From positions 156,694 to 220,693 of the forward strand of contig JBBHKE010000491.1 of NCBI GenBank assembly GCA_037447655.1: 64,000 nt of DNA. Reading direction: 5' to 3'. Position 1 is the first letter of the stretch. The number at the start of each line of letters is the position of its first letter. The notes beneath the pieces are model-generated. The model was not told where the DNA came from. It did no database searches and saw only the letters and a program-made list of their open reading frames with translations. The DNA comes from Zygnema cylindricum. Its lineage: Eukaryota; Streptophyta; Zygnematophyceae; Zygnematales; Zygnemataceae. Both the position numbers and the translations under genes were made by a program. This document shows, in pieces, positions 46,175-57,050 of this stretch.

Positions 46175-46966
46175 CTCCCCTTATTTTCTAGTCTATTTTC
46201 TTTCAACTTCCACAAACAAGTAAACAAACACCCCCTTCCTTTTTTTTTTTTTTTTCTTTTCTTTTTCTTTTTTCCTTTTCCTTTTATATAACTTAAGTAC
46301 TTAACACAGTGCATTAAATGAACTGAAATGATAATTGCATCACACATTTTATTTAACATCCCATTTTTCATAAATCCGAGCAAAGATTTTATCCACTTCC
46401 TCACTCTTTCATCCACACACAAACCGATTTCCCTCTTGCGATCCAAACAGCCAGCCCCATTTCCAATCTGCAACATACACCCAGATGCTAACCCTTTTAC
46501 AGGCACATCTTCACAAGTGACGTCACACCAACTAGTGATGTCAAATCCATCCACCCCCAAATATTCCCAAAAAACACTAGTCCCCACTAAGTTCCTCATA
46601 AGATCTACATCTTTCGTACTCATATTTTTATTCATGATAATTACCCCCATTTTCTGAACTTCCCTCACTCTCTCCCATGGAATTCTTTCCACTATTACTT
46701 TCTAATTTAATTCCCGATAAATATTTCTTCTCCCCTAAACCTTTAATCAAATATTTCTCTTCTCCCCTATCCTTTGAAACCTCTTCGAGTTTCACTTCTC
46801 CCCTTTCCTCGGAATCCGTTGAAGTCTCCCTTTCCGACCAGTTTTCTGGTTCCCTATTATCTATAAAATTATCCTGATTAATTTTATCTTTCCCGTTTTC
46901 ACTTCTGGATCCTAGAACTGACTTTCTCATTTCTAAGTCATACACTCTACACTCCTCGACATCCAT
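46175..46966 (-). pseudogene. Pol relics of Z1
   Basis: Two overlapping minus-strand frames remain open. The first (46966-46628) begins with a shortened GYRVYDL integrase end; the second (46692-46162) aligns with RNase H, but catalytic residues are replaced (TSWCD, DVTCED) and the end is a poly-Lys run over a T-rich plus-strand tract. Protease, integrase core and YVDD polymerase are absent. Confidence 0.7.
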
Positions 46967-47009
46967 TAACCTCCTCTCTCTTTATTTCTCTTATACCTCC
47001 AAAAGCACA

Positions 47010-48191
47010 CTATTGCCTTCGTGCAATTACTGTGTGCTTTTCTTTCTTCCCCATACTACTAATCCGGAGAAGCTCTAAAATATCTTCATCCTCTTTCTCC
47101 TCTTCCCGTTCTTCCTCCTCATCCACATTCCAACTTCTAAGTTTTTCCAAACAAGGGCATTCCTCCCTATAATGACCCGGTTCCCTACAAAAGAGGCAAG
47201 CCCACTTTTTCAAAGCTCCCCTTTCTTTTCCTCTCCCTCTCTTTCCACCAAAGTTCCGATAAGGTTTACCTTTGTCTTTCTTTCTCTCATCACGCTTCTG
47301 CTCGTCACCACCGTTCCTCTTATCACGCTTCCGCTCGTCACCGCCGTTCCTCTCATCACGCTTCCGCCAATCACCACCAGCTGAAAATGCATTGACCCTG
47401 TCCTTTCCCATACGAAGCTCCAAAGTGCTTTCCTTCACAAGAATTATCCCCATGGTTAAGCTCCAAGTCCATGAGGAGCCATCCATTGCCTGCATACGAC
47501 AAATGATGTTTTCGTACTCATCTGGGAGTTTCATAAGTAGTGTATTAATCTTACTCTCCTCAGATTCTACATATCCCGCACTAGTAAGCTCATCGTATAA
47601 CGCAGCAATATTATTGCAAAACTCTATCATGCCACCGCCTTTATAAACGTTAGCATCTATTTCCTGTTTTACTATTTGCTGCCTTTGAATAGTCTCACTC
47701 TTATAAATCTGAATTAGTGCTTCCCATATCTTTGAAGCTTTGGTTAGACTTAAAAGAGTGATAGCTATCGACTTAGACACATATCTAAGTATGAGATGTT
47801 TTGCTATAGTGTTTTTGTATTCCCATATTTTTGTGTCATTTTCTTCAGTTTTAATCCCTACATGTGGTACCATAGCTGAGAGCCTAGCTCCCCTCACCAT
47901 AGGTGTCCCTTTTTCTTTCTCCCCTATTTCCCTATCCACAGAAAGATTTTCCCCTTCACCTTCCGTTGCATCTGAGCTCCGGTTGATATTCTGGGCAGCC
48001 TTAGATGAATCTCCATAGTAAGCTCCTCCAAAGCCAGGTGGCGGACATCTCACTTGTCCCGAAACAATTCCCCATAAGTGTTTCTCAAAAAGCAATCCCG
48101 CCATTGTAAACTCCCAATAGGTGAAGTCTGTTCCATCGAACATAGGCACCCTAGATGGTGGGCCTATAACCTGAAACTCTGAGACCTCCAT
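47010..48191 (-). CDS. Intact copia Gag of Z1
   Basis: 393 codons without a stop, of normal length for this family. The start at 48191 lies 20 nt inside the 5' LTR; it is chosen because the same LTR-encoded start (MEV.E...GPPSRVP) occurs in X and Y1, and a later Met (48143, MFDGTDF) is the alternative. In order: the FDGTDFTYWEF block, the Gag core (ENDTKIWEYKN to STLELRMG), three imperfect repeats of KRDERNGGDE, a basic linker, a CCHC knuckle CLFCREPGHYREEC and an acidic tail. It should form particles that bind the element RNA. It is the only complete retroelement protein in the window. Confidence 0.9.
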   Translation of the reverse strand: MEVSEFQVIGPPSRVPMFDGTDFTYWEFTMAGLLFEKHLWGIVSGQVRCPPPGFGGAYYGDSSKAAQNINRSSDATEGEGENLSVDREIGEKEKGTPMVRGARLSAMVPHVGIKTEENDTKIWEYKNTIAKHLILRYVSKSIAITLLSLTKASKIWEALIQIYKSETIQRQQIVKQEIDANVYKGGGMIEFCNNIAALYDELTSAGYVESEESKINTLLMKLPDEYENIICRMQAMDGSSWTWSLTMGIILVKESTLELRMGKDRVNAFSAGGDWRKRDERNGGDERKRDKRNGGDEQKRDERKKDKGKPYRNFGGKRGRGKERGALKKWACLFCREPGHYREECPCLEKLRSWNVDEEEEREEEKEDEDILELLRISSMGKKEKHTVIARRQ

Positions 48192-49357
48192 TGGCCCTCA
48201 GAGTATGCAGATCCAAAAGAAGCTAATCTAGATAGTGCCGACTCCAAGTTAATATAAACCCAAATGACTGACCCCTTGACAGTCACAATCCCAATATAGA
48301 TTCACCCCTGTGAAATAACACTTTCTGTGTGCTCAGTTCCACCACAGAATGCAAAGTTAGAATATGAGATTTGGACACATTCACCCACTTTGACTTTCCC
48401 TTATAAATGCAGCCACCCTGGCAAACAAAAGCTCTGACCGACTACACCCTTGTGTAGCCTGGACTCCCTTGAGTCGGCAGCAAAAAGAATCACTGAAAAT
48501 GGTCAAGTAAATTTATAGTTATGGCTGGCCAAAGTTTGCCATTTATACAGAGTGCTCTCTGGGAGAGGCAGCTGCCTACCCAAAATTTTCTAAGTCCTAT
48601 TCCCTCTCTAAAACTCTATCTACTGAAGTACGTCACCAATCAAATTACTGTGTCGTACAGAAAAGTACACGGGCCGGTGTACTTTATGTACGACCATTGT
48701 ACGACATGGCCAAAATGTCGACACGTGTGAAATCATGATTAGTTCCTGTAATCTCCGAAATTCCCGTAGTCCAATCTTTTCACGCCACGTGTCATCTGAC
48801 GTAGCAAAGACCGTAAAACGCCAAAAATGCCTTTTCCGTGATCGCGGCGCCTATCGTGGCCGTCTGACCAAAACCGGCTATAATCCTAGCCGCTGAAATT
48901 CGACGCGCGGTATTTGTTTCGCTATTGAAACAAATGCGCGGTATCCGTTCTGTCCACATACCGTACTTCGTACTAAATCAAACTGTATCTATGTACTAAG
49001 TATCTATTAGCCGTTAAACGGATTAATCTACATATGACGATTTATATATGTATCAAACCCTATATATCGTAATATCTGTCCTAGACTTAAGAGCTAGAGC
49101 TAACGGCTAATGTGGATTGAAAGATGGCGGGTACCAGGATCAATTCCTGGGTCCGTCAACTAACTTTTGGTAAGTCTACCTAATTCATCCCCTGTCTTCT
49201 CTAGAGAGCCTAGGCAGCCATGGCTCTAGCTCCCTATCCAGCCTTTAGTGACTACAACAAGTGTGGGGGCTTGGATAGGGGAGTTAGAGGCAGACCGCCT
49301 CAGCTCTTTTTCTATCCTAATACAGACCTAGAAAAATACTCAAATATCAACAAAAAC

Positions 49358-50654
49358 CTATTGGGTGTAAATGGGTATTTAAACTAAAACCGAGCCTAGA
49401 TAATACCATTGAGAGATATAAGGCTCGATTGGTAGCGAAGGGGTTTACCCAAAAGGAGGGGATTGACTATGAGGAGACCTTTGCTCTAGTTGTTCGGTTC
49501 CCATCTGTAAGGATTCTCCTCAGTCTGGCAGAAGCGGAACACATGGAAATACACCAGGTGGACATTAAGACTGCTTTTCTTAATGGTGAGTTAGAGGAAG
49601 AAATTTTCATGAGGCAACCCGAGGGGTTCATGGAGGAAGGAGAAGAGAGCAAAGTCTGCAGGCTCATAAAGTCCTTGTATAGACTTAAGCAGGCTCCCCG
49701 ATAGTGGAATTAGAAACTAGATGAGTTTCTCACTAGTCAAGGATATATCCGGATCAGCTTTGATCATTCTATCTATATGTTTGAGGATGAGAATGTTGTG
49801 ATTTTTATTGCAATTTATGTGGATGATGTGCTGTTGTTAAATAAGTCTTTGGAAAAGATCAATAAATTAAAGAAAGATCTTACAAGCAGATTTAACATGA
49901 AAGATTTAGGGGAGGCAAAATACATTTTGGGGATCCAAATGGAGAGAGATAGGGGGAAAAGGATTATCAGACTTACTCAGAAAGAAACAATAGGTAATAT
50001 GCTTGAGAAATTCCAGATGGAAAAGGCTAACAGTTGTACCACTCCCATGGACTTGAAAAAAGTAAGTGATGGAAGTGTAGAAGGAGTGATGATCTTAGAT
50101 GATCAGATGAGTCCAAAGGAGAGAGAGTTTATGAAGTCTATCCCTTATAGACAGGTCGTAGGAAGTTTGATCTATTTTATGAACTATACCAGGCCGGACA
50201 TAGCGGCAACAATTGGAGTACTCAGTAGGAGTCTTAATGATCCTAGGAAGAGAGACTGGGAGGCTGCCAAGAGAGTCATGAGATATTTGGTGGGAACCAG
50301 AGAGTTATGGTTGCATTTGGGAGGGGAGCATACTGACATCACTACTTGGAGTGATGCCAATTATGGGGACGCACCTATGAGAAGATGCACTACCGGGTAT
50401 GTGTTGTATATGGGGGAAGGTGCTTGTTGTTGGAGCAGTAAGCAACAAAAGGTAGTTGCTCAGTCTACTATGGAGGCTGAGTATATCGCCTCTTGTTTGG
50501 ATGTGAAAGAGTTGATGTGGGTCAAATCCTTGTTGCAAGAATTGGGGTATATGAATGAGGGAGTGCATGAAATCTTTTGTGATAATCAGGCTGCCATTGC
50601 CATTGCAGCCAATCCCAAACATCATTTCAAGGCTAAGCATATGGACATAAGATT
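49358..50654 (+). pseudogene. Reverse transcriptase and RNase H of X, continued
   Basis: It resumes exactly after the second AAAAC. It carries GFTQKEGIDYEETFA, TAFLNGELEE and the YVDD motif, and RNase H with TTWSDANYGD, STMEAEY and DNQAAIAIA. Two TAG codons occur in the block PR.WN.KLDEF. The frame ends at the W insertion in KAKHMDIR and continues at 51702. Confidence 0.9.
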
Positions 50655-51696
50655 TGTTGTTTTGAAAAGTTTGTAATGTGCGTACGCGACATTTCGTGCG
50701 CCATGGAATTTAATGTGGAGGTTCGAATGGATTCATGGATTGGGGGAGCGAACAAACTGATATAATTTAAGTGATGTAAAAGACTCATTGAGTGGCGTGT
50801 ACAAGCATTGACAAATGGACGGCGGATCGCGAAGCGATCAGATGTGGAATAAGCGAAATGTTGAAACATGCACCCCGGGTACGGCGCAGTTGCGATGGAG
50901 ACAAGTCAACGCAGCTGCAATTACCTTGATATGATCCGTACGGACAAAGCATCTGACGCAGCTACGGATAATATAACTAGTATAGATCGTGAGTAATGAT
51001 ATTTGTTTAGTGGTTACTTAGTGGTAGCTTGGTTTTAGACGTAGGAAGATTGTGGAGATGTCGGTGTAAATAATATGTACAACATAGGTTTGTCTTTTTG
51101 CTAATTAGTTTATTAGTGTAGATCCGTTCAGTCTGACATACCTCGAACTATTCCGGTATACTTAGAATAGTTTAGGTAGATGTTAGATACAGTACGGCTG
51201 GTATGCCTTCGTACATGCAGTAGTGAACACTCTGAGTATAACTTATAGGACTTAGAATATTTTGAGTATCACAGACAAGTTTATCAAAGCAATGGCAAAC
51301 TGTTTTCTGCATCTTTGACCTGTTGGTGTGATCACTTTGATTGTTGCTTTCATGTGAAACTTTGTCGAGTTATTCTATGATATAGAATCTATATGTGTGT
51401 GCAGTTTCATTCTACTATGTTATCTCTGTGAGATTCTGTGAGAAGTCAATGTGATTGGTTTGTAAAGTTGTCATCTGTTTTTGGGAAACTGTGGAGCTTA
51501 TATCTTCTAGATCCCACGGTGGATTTGGCTTTAACTTTGTGATTTTACAGTGTCTATAGTATATTCCCTATTGGTATAGTTTAAAGTGATTTTGTTTATT
51601 GTGGAGTAATATGTGCTGTCACAAACACAGCTGTTAGAAGGGTAGTCTGTTGTTCTTCCGAGAGTAATCCATGGCTGAAATAGGCTATGGACAACA
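50655..51696. repeat. Solo LTR W inside the RNase H of X
   Basis: 1042 bp beginning TGTTGT and ending ACAACA, flanked by a perfect 5-bp duplication AGATT (50650-50654, 51697-51701). Removing it restores the RNase H frame of X. It has no internal region, so it is an LTR left by recombination between two LTRs. Its sequence is unrelated to the other LTRs here, and no other copy is in the window. Confidence 0.9.
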
Positions 51697-51701
51697 AGAT
51701 T

Positions 51702-51860
51702 AAGCTTCGTGAGGGAAAAAGTTGAAAATAAAATTGTAAATCTTGTGTTTAAATCCGATGAAGAAATGGTGGCTGACATGATGACCAAACCTGTGCCCTC
51801 TCCCAAGTTAAAATATTGTAGGGAAAAATGTGGATTAATAGAAAAGTTAAAATTAGACTA
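51702..51860 (+). pseudogene. C-terminal end of X Pol
   Basis: The RNase H tail after W: LSFVREKVENKIV and MVADMMTKPVPSPKL, ending with a stop immediately before the polypurine tract, as in Y1. Confidence 0.85.
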
Positions 51861-51874
51861 GAAAATAAGGGGAG

Positions 51875-52876
51875 TGTTGAAATAACTAGTTTTTAGTAAT
51901 TTTTAGGTCTAAAATAGCAGCGGAAACAAATAAAGAAATTGCAGGCAGCTAGCCTCCATCTCTTCTCTCTTGCCCCCCCATACTTGTTGTAGTCACTCAA
52001 GGAAAGAGAGAGCGATGGAGCCATGGCTGCCTCACCTCCATAGGCAGGACTAAAGAGTGACTTAAGTCACTCCCAACAAAAGGTTGAGTCCGGTAGGACT
52101 CGAACCTCCGACCGACCGAGCGCGGCGTAGTCGTTAGCTCTAACTTGTCTATTGTAGAAGTCCGTTAGGAGATATAGGGTTTGATATGTACTTAAACTAT
52201 TGTATAGTACTGAAACCAATTAACTGAAATATGAACGAATGAACAAAGAACTAGTTAAGGTTTAGTGCGGACGTCATTTTGCACGAAACAAATGAATCAG
52301 ATATTTGTTTCAACAGTCGACATTTAATGTCGGATTTAATCTGACGGCACACATCATCTACGAGATCGCAAAATGGTCACTTTGGCTTTTATGAATGTGG
52401 CATGATCTGGCGCCGCGTGAAAGATGACATTCGGTCGCGGGAATTCCGGGGAGCATACGGACGAGTGGAAAAGTGACACGCGTCCACTCAGTGGCCTTGT
52501 CGTACACGGGCCCTACAAAAAGTACATCGGCCGTAGTATTTTTCTGTACTTTATTGTCATATGATTGGTTCGTATTTCAGTAGATAGGGGTTGTGAGAGG
52601 GGTTTAAGACTTAGGAAAATTTGGTAGGTAGTCACCTCTCTTTGAGAGAGCTTTTTATAAAATTAGCATTTTTGCCGGCTCATATCTTATTGGCTGGTTG
52701 GTCGTTTTCAATGATTCTTTTTCCTACGGACTCAGGGGAGTCCAGGCTCCACTAGAATGCAATCAAACTGTCAGTCTGCCTTCTTGGGCAGTAGTGGTTG
52801 TGGCTTGATGTGGGTTAGTGAAAACTACCTAGAGGCTTCCTAAATTCTGTAGTACAATTGAGGACACAGAATTGCA
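51875..52876 (+). repeat. 3' LTR of element X
   Basis: 1002 bp, partner of 34706-35708, with the shared box at 51984-51998 and the CCATGGC box near 52021. The two LTRs have clearly diverged, so X is older than Y1, Z1 and W, as the nesting requires. Confidence 0.9.
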
Positions 52877-52967
52877 CTGGTCACACCATCCGCAATCTCG
52901 TTGGCTACGATACCATATTGATTTTTGTAAAATCGGGGATTTAGTATGTCCCATACTAGGGAAAAGT

Positions 52968-53039
52968 GAGTCGGCTAGAGCTCGAACTTGGGACCTCTGA
53001 CTTAAGCTGTCAGGGCACTAACCACTGTGCCAGCAGCTA
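52968..53039 (-). other. tRNA-like sequence in the right LTR of TRIM V
   Basis: The homologous 72 nt of the other LTR. Here the anticodon stem is intact (CTGAC/GTCAG around a seven-base loop AGCTTAA, formal anticodon CTT) and the D arm is intact, while the acceptor stem has decayed. The two copies complement each other, which implies the ancestral LTR held a near-complete cloverleaf. Confidence 0.7.
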
Positions 53040-53149
53040 GATGTATAGCCTGGCGGGTCCGTACCTATTTATTTTAGGCCGCTTCGAGTGTGACGTATCA
53101 CATTTTACCCCGTATTATATCGACATTCACGTGCTAATCCAACATTAAA

Positions 53150-54772
53150 TACCCACTTGCATCCTACCGGCTTTTTGCTGGAGGACAATCCACCAGCTCC
53201 CATGTGTTTTCTTCCATTATGGAAGCCATCACATTATTAATGCCTAACATCCATCTACTACGTTCCGGACTATTAATTACTTCTGTGAAGTGTGGGGTTC
53301 GCTTAAATGTGACAACCTAGTTACCTTGTTGTTCACTTGTCTCTCTTGAAGTCTCTTGGTGCTTCTCCTTCCTCTTTCAAAATGTGATGTTGGAGTGGAG
53401 GGTATTCGCGGATTTCTCTGGATGACTTAATCTTCTCCCCTATCTGTGGAGTCCATCTCCAGACGTTCACCATCCATTTCTAGTCTTTCCTCGTTTTCTT
53501 CCTCGGTTTGAACTAGAAGCTGTGACTCCAAGCGAGGGTCACTCTCGGTTAGATTTTTCTCTTCTTTTGCAAGGTCAAGCTGAACCAGAGTTTGGTTAGA
53601 ATAATCTGAATCTAACTCATTTTCGGATTCAATTCTAATTCTAACTGGTTTATTATATTTAAAGGGATATATAGACTTTCTTTCATCCATAATTACCAAG
53701 TGTTTTACTAAAATAATATATTCTCTTTCGATATCATATACTCTATATCCTTTTACATTTTCATCATACCCAAGTAGGTATCCCGGCTTTCCCCTTGCAT
53801 CTAACTTTCAATTAGATTTTTCTGTGTTTAGACCATACACTTGACTTTCGAACACCTTTAAGTGTAAAATATTATGTTTTCTCCCGGTCCATCTTTCATT
53901 AGGTGTTTGTCCTTAAACTGCCGAGGTAAGTACTCTATTTTTGAGATAGTTAGCACAATTCATAGCTTCTACCCAAAAGCTTTTCCTTATCTTTTTATCC
54001 AACAACATGCACCGGGCACTATCACTTAATGCCCGATTTAGTCTCTCGGCTACACCGTTTTGTTATGAGTTCTTTGGAACAGTCTTTTGGTATTGAACCC
54101 GTTCCTATTTCAAAAAATCATCAAACTCATTAAAAGTGTATTCCCCCCTATTATCACTCCTCACTCTCTTTATAGGTGTCTCATAAAGCTTCTCACTCCA
54201 TGCTTTATACTCTTTAAAATAAGTTGAAGCCACAGATTTGTTTTTCACGAAATATACTATAGAGTATCGAGACCAATCATTAGTGATAGTAAACATAAAT
54301 CTTTTCCCTCCAACTGATGGCACTTTGGCCGGTCCCCATATATCAGTATGAACTAGATCTAAGACCTTTTCACTCTTATATGTTGCGGTTTTTGGATAAG
54401 GAAATCTATGGGCCTTACCTTGAGCACATCCACTACAATCTTTGAAGGTCTCATTATCTCCAAAATATATCCCCTCAACTACACCCATTTTCTTCATTTC
54501 TTTCAATCTATCTAGATGCACATGTCTCAAAATTTTATGCCACATCAACAAATCACTTACACCGTCATAGTAAACTCCCGTCTTTCCATTACTCAAATTC
54601 ACCCTAAACATTATTTGGCTACCCTTTTCAGTTGTGAAGTACATTTCATTCTCATAGCTAGCAAAAAAGACTCATTTCTTTGTACTAGTCCAAAAACCCT
54701 TATCATCTAAGACCGACGTAGAGATAAGATTCTTGTAAAACTTTGGAATAAAAAAAACATCATAAAAAATGA
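53150..54772 (-). pseudogene. Integrase region and polymerase start of element U
   Basis: Minus-strand blocks of the copia integrase: HKILRH...CSGCAQGKA, LVHTDIWGPAKV with the first catalytic Asp kept, SDNRGEY, then the GYDEDVKGYRVYD equivalent and an acidic linker (53699-53427). Stops and frameshifts occur, for example near 54065 and 53915. It runs into the polymerase start at 53150, which continues at 34454 beyond the TRIM. Confidence 0.8.
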
Positions 54773-54777
54773 CTATG

Positions 54778-55740
54778 TGTTGAAAAAAGATATTTTGTAT
54801 TCTATCTCTTGTTAAATCTATGGTTATTCTACAGTTCTCATACTTGTTCTAGTCATTGAGAACAAGCAGGCAGCCATGGCTGTCTCAGGCAGACAAAGAG
54901 AAGACAGGCAGAAGACACAACCTCAGCAAAACTAGGTTGTCATGATCAGGATTTGAACTTGTGACCTTCGGGTACAGGCGTACGGGATTGCTGTCCGCCT
55001 TTTTTGGTAGGTCTTGATGAATCGATACACATATTACATTTGATAAAGATTCAAAGTGTAATGCGCGACACATTCCATTTAGCGGCTTACGGAACAAAAT
55101 GAACATGAAACGTACATTACCGCACGAAATAGTGTACTACACAAAACGAACGAAACGACATTTAATTTCAACCGACGAAATCAAACGTCGTCGCGATCAA
55201 CGACTTGCAAAGGAGCCGGCATTCTGGAGTAAATTTTTGGCGGTTTGTGAGCCAATGTTGATGGACCACACGTGGCGAGATATGATTGGACAACGTATAT
55301 TCAAGAAGGAGGAACTACGGCTCAGAAATTAACACGCGTCAGCGGAGCGACCATGCCCTACTATGGTCGTACAAGAAGTAGACTTGTACTTGTACCTTCT
55401 TGTACCTTACGGTGATTTGATTGGTCAGGATACACTAGTAGTAGGTTTAGAGAGGGAGCTTAAGACTTAGAAAATTTTAAGTAGTCACCTCTCTCCGAGA
55501 TTAAATCCGTATTTATAAGCCATCTTTGGTTAGCTATAACTTAAAGCTCAAGTGAGCAATTTCAGAGATTTTTTTTGTTGCAGACTCAAAGAGTCTACGC
55601 TACACAGGGGTGTCGTCGGTCAAATTTTTTAAGTGCGAGGGTGGCAGTTATTCATTGCCAAAGTCAAAAGTGCTAATATTATCCTGGAGGCTTGATATAA
55701 GCTAGACATTCTGTGGACGAATGGAGGTCACATAATTACA
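54778..55740 (+). repeat. Solo LTR Q inside element U
   Basis: 963 bp from TGTTGAAAAAAG to CATAATTACA, flanked by CTATG (54773-54777) and CTATA (55741-55745). It lies in the protease region of U. It is related to the LTR of U, contains the CCATGGC box near 54874 and a B-box-like AAGTTCAAATCC on the minus strand (about 54951). The 77-codon plus-strand frame at 55099-55332 lies wholly within it and is not a gene. Confidence 0.85.
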
Positions 55741-55745
55741 CTATA

Positions 55746-57036
55746 GATGTCTTAAGATCAACTAAGACTTTTAGATCGTTGCTCCCACTAAATTAATGGT
55801 TACTTTTCTCCTATCCCCATACTCCATCTCTACAATAGGGATCTTTCTCATTTTGGTAAACAATGGTTTTTCTCTACACATATGCATAGAGGCCCCTGAA
55901 TCAATAATCCATCCTTCTTAAGGAGCTTTTTTTACTCCACCGAAAGCACACGTTTGTCTCCTTAGAATCTCTAGCTCACCTTTCACCTCCAACTCCTTGT
56001 TGAGGAGAAGTTCTCCATCGTTCTCATCAAAATCCTCTCCTATGACTTTTGTCGCCACAAATGCCTTTTTCTATCCTGCAACTAATTTTCCGATCCGCCC
56101 CTCCTTCAATCTCAGCTCTATCACTTTAGTACACTCTGCCATGAAATGTCTCGACTTTTTACAAAAGTGACAAAGCCCCTTCGGAGGCGTTGATCCAGAT
56201 CCGTCCGATTGGTTTCCTCTTTCTCCTCCACCAAAGTTTTCATAAGGTTTCTTGGAATCTTTACCCCCCCAGTTAGTTCTTGGAGCAAATGCTTGAACGC
56301 TCTTTCCTCCTTTGGAATCTCAATTGTTTTTTCCGGAACCAAAATGATCCCCACAACAGAGTTCCATATCCATCGATGATATGGCAAATCTTGAACCTTG
56401 TAAACAATGTTTTCATAATCATCTAGGATTTTGATCAATAAAGTATTCACCTTCTCTTTCTTGATCTCCCTTTTTTCTACACTCTCCAACTCTATAAATA
56501 ACACGGCCAAGTCATTACAAAATTCTAACAATCTTTGCCCCTTTGTACACATATGCTTGTACCTTTTGATTCTGCCAGCTTATGCTGCAGAAACGTACCA
56601 CTCTTGTAAATGTTGACAAGAGCCTCCTACAACTCGTCTGCCTTGTCCACATGAAGATCAGGTGTAGCAACTGCTTGTGTGACGCGTGAGAATAAAACGA
56701 GTCTCTACGGTGTTTTTAAAATCCTAGATTTTAGTATCATTTGCCTCGGGTTTCTAAACATCAATTACTAAAACCGATCTAGTAGCCCCTTCTCCTTCCC
56801 TTTGTGCGACACGATGCTTTCCCCAACATCCTCTGCCACCTTTGCTCCGCACCTTTCTTCCGCAGATCCCCATGTGAATCGAGATCTTCCAAACCCTGGT
56901 GGAACTCCCAATTTTGCAGTAGGCTGACGCACACGACCACTCACAATGCCCCATAGTCGTTTTTCAAACAATTCACCCCTCATCATGGTTTCCTATTATA
57001 TGAACCTTGTTCTTTTGAAAATTAGCACGTTAGAGG
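55746..57036 (-). pseudogene. Protease start and gag of element U
   Basis: In transcription order: gag start near 57000 with stops in the FIYWE block, the MMRGELFEKRLWGIVSG block, a degenerate middle, the copia Gag core at 56552-56121 (MCTKGQRLLEFCNDLAVLF onward) and a zinc knuckle that reads CHFCKKSRHFMAEC-like with the Gly lost. The protease start follows near 55920. Several frameshifts. Confidence 0.75.
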
Positions 57037-57050
57037 GTGGGCTCATAACT

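Larger units (their letters stand above)
44994..49352 (-). mobile_element. Non-autonomous copia element Z1 with intact gag, inserted in X
   Basis: LTRs 44994-46174 and 48172-49352 are both exactly 1181 bp. A perfect target duplication AAAAC (44989-44993, 49353-49357) flanks it. The primer-site complement GTGGGCCTATAAC is at 48158-48170 and the CCCCTTATTTTC purine-tract complement at the other end. The 2.0-kb interior holds a complete gag frame and short pol relics; protease, most of integrase and the polymerase are deleted. It is among the youngest insertions of the nest, and would need Pol from a relative. Confidence 0.93.
34706..52876 (+). mobile_element. Ty1/copia element X, with three insertions
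   Basis: LTRs 34706-35708 and 51875-52876 (1003 and 1002 bp) start TGTTGAAATAACTAG and end GAATTGCA. The flanks CCGGT and CTGGT match at four of five. The primer-binding site GTTATGTGCCCAC is at 35710-35722 and the polypurine tract GAAAATAAGGGGAG at 51861-51874. The coding body is cut by Y1 (35974-42413), Z1 (44994-49352) and solo LTR W (50655-51696). Joining across them restores the copia order gag, protease, integrase, reverse transcriptase, RNase H, with many stops. Confidence 0.9.
34460..53144 (-). mobile_element. TRIM (miniature LTR retrotransposon) V, carrying element X
   Basis: Two LTRs, 34460-34682 and 52916-53144 (223 and 229 bp), are flanked by a perfect target duplication TTAAA (34455-34459, 53145-53149) in the polymerase of U. 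Without X the interior is only about 60 bp. On the minus strand TGGTATCGTAGCC (52915-52903) directly adjoins the 5' LTR and resembles the usual primer-binding site for a tRNA 3' end. A G-run polypurine tract abuts the 3' LTR at 34683-34692. A 0.5-kb element with LTRs, primer site and purine tract but no gene is by definition a TRIM. Replication would need proteins from other elements. Confidence 0.85.

Noticed and set aside
54930-55020. Possible tRNA gene on the minus strand
   Set aside because: Has a B-box-like word and a D-arm-like part but no acceptor pairing; treated as an LTR segment.
55099-55332. Plus-strand ORF of 77 codons with a basic start
   Set aside because: Lies entirely in solo LTR Q, and related LTRs do not preserve the frame.
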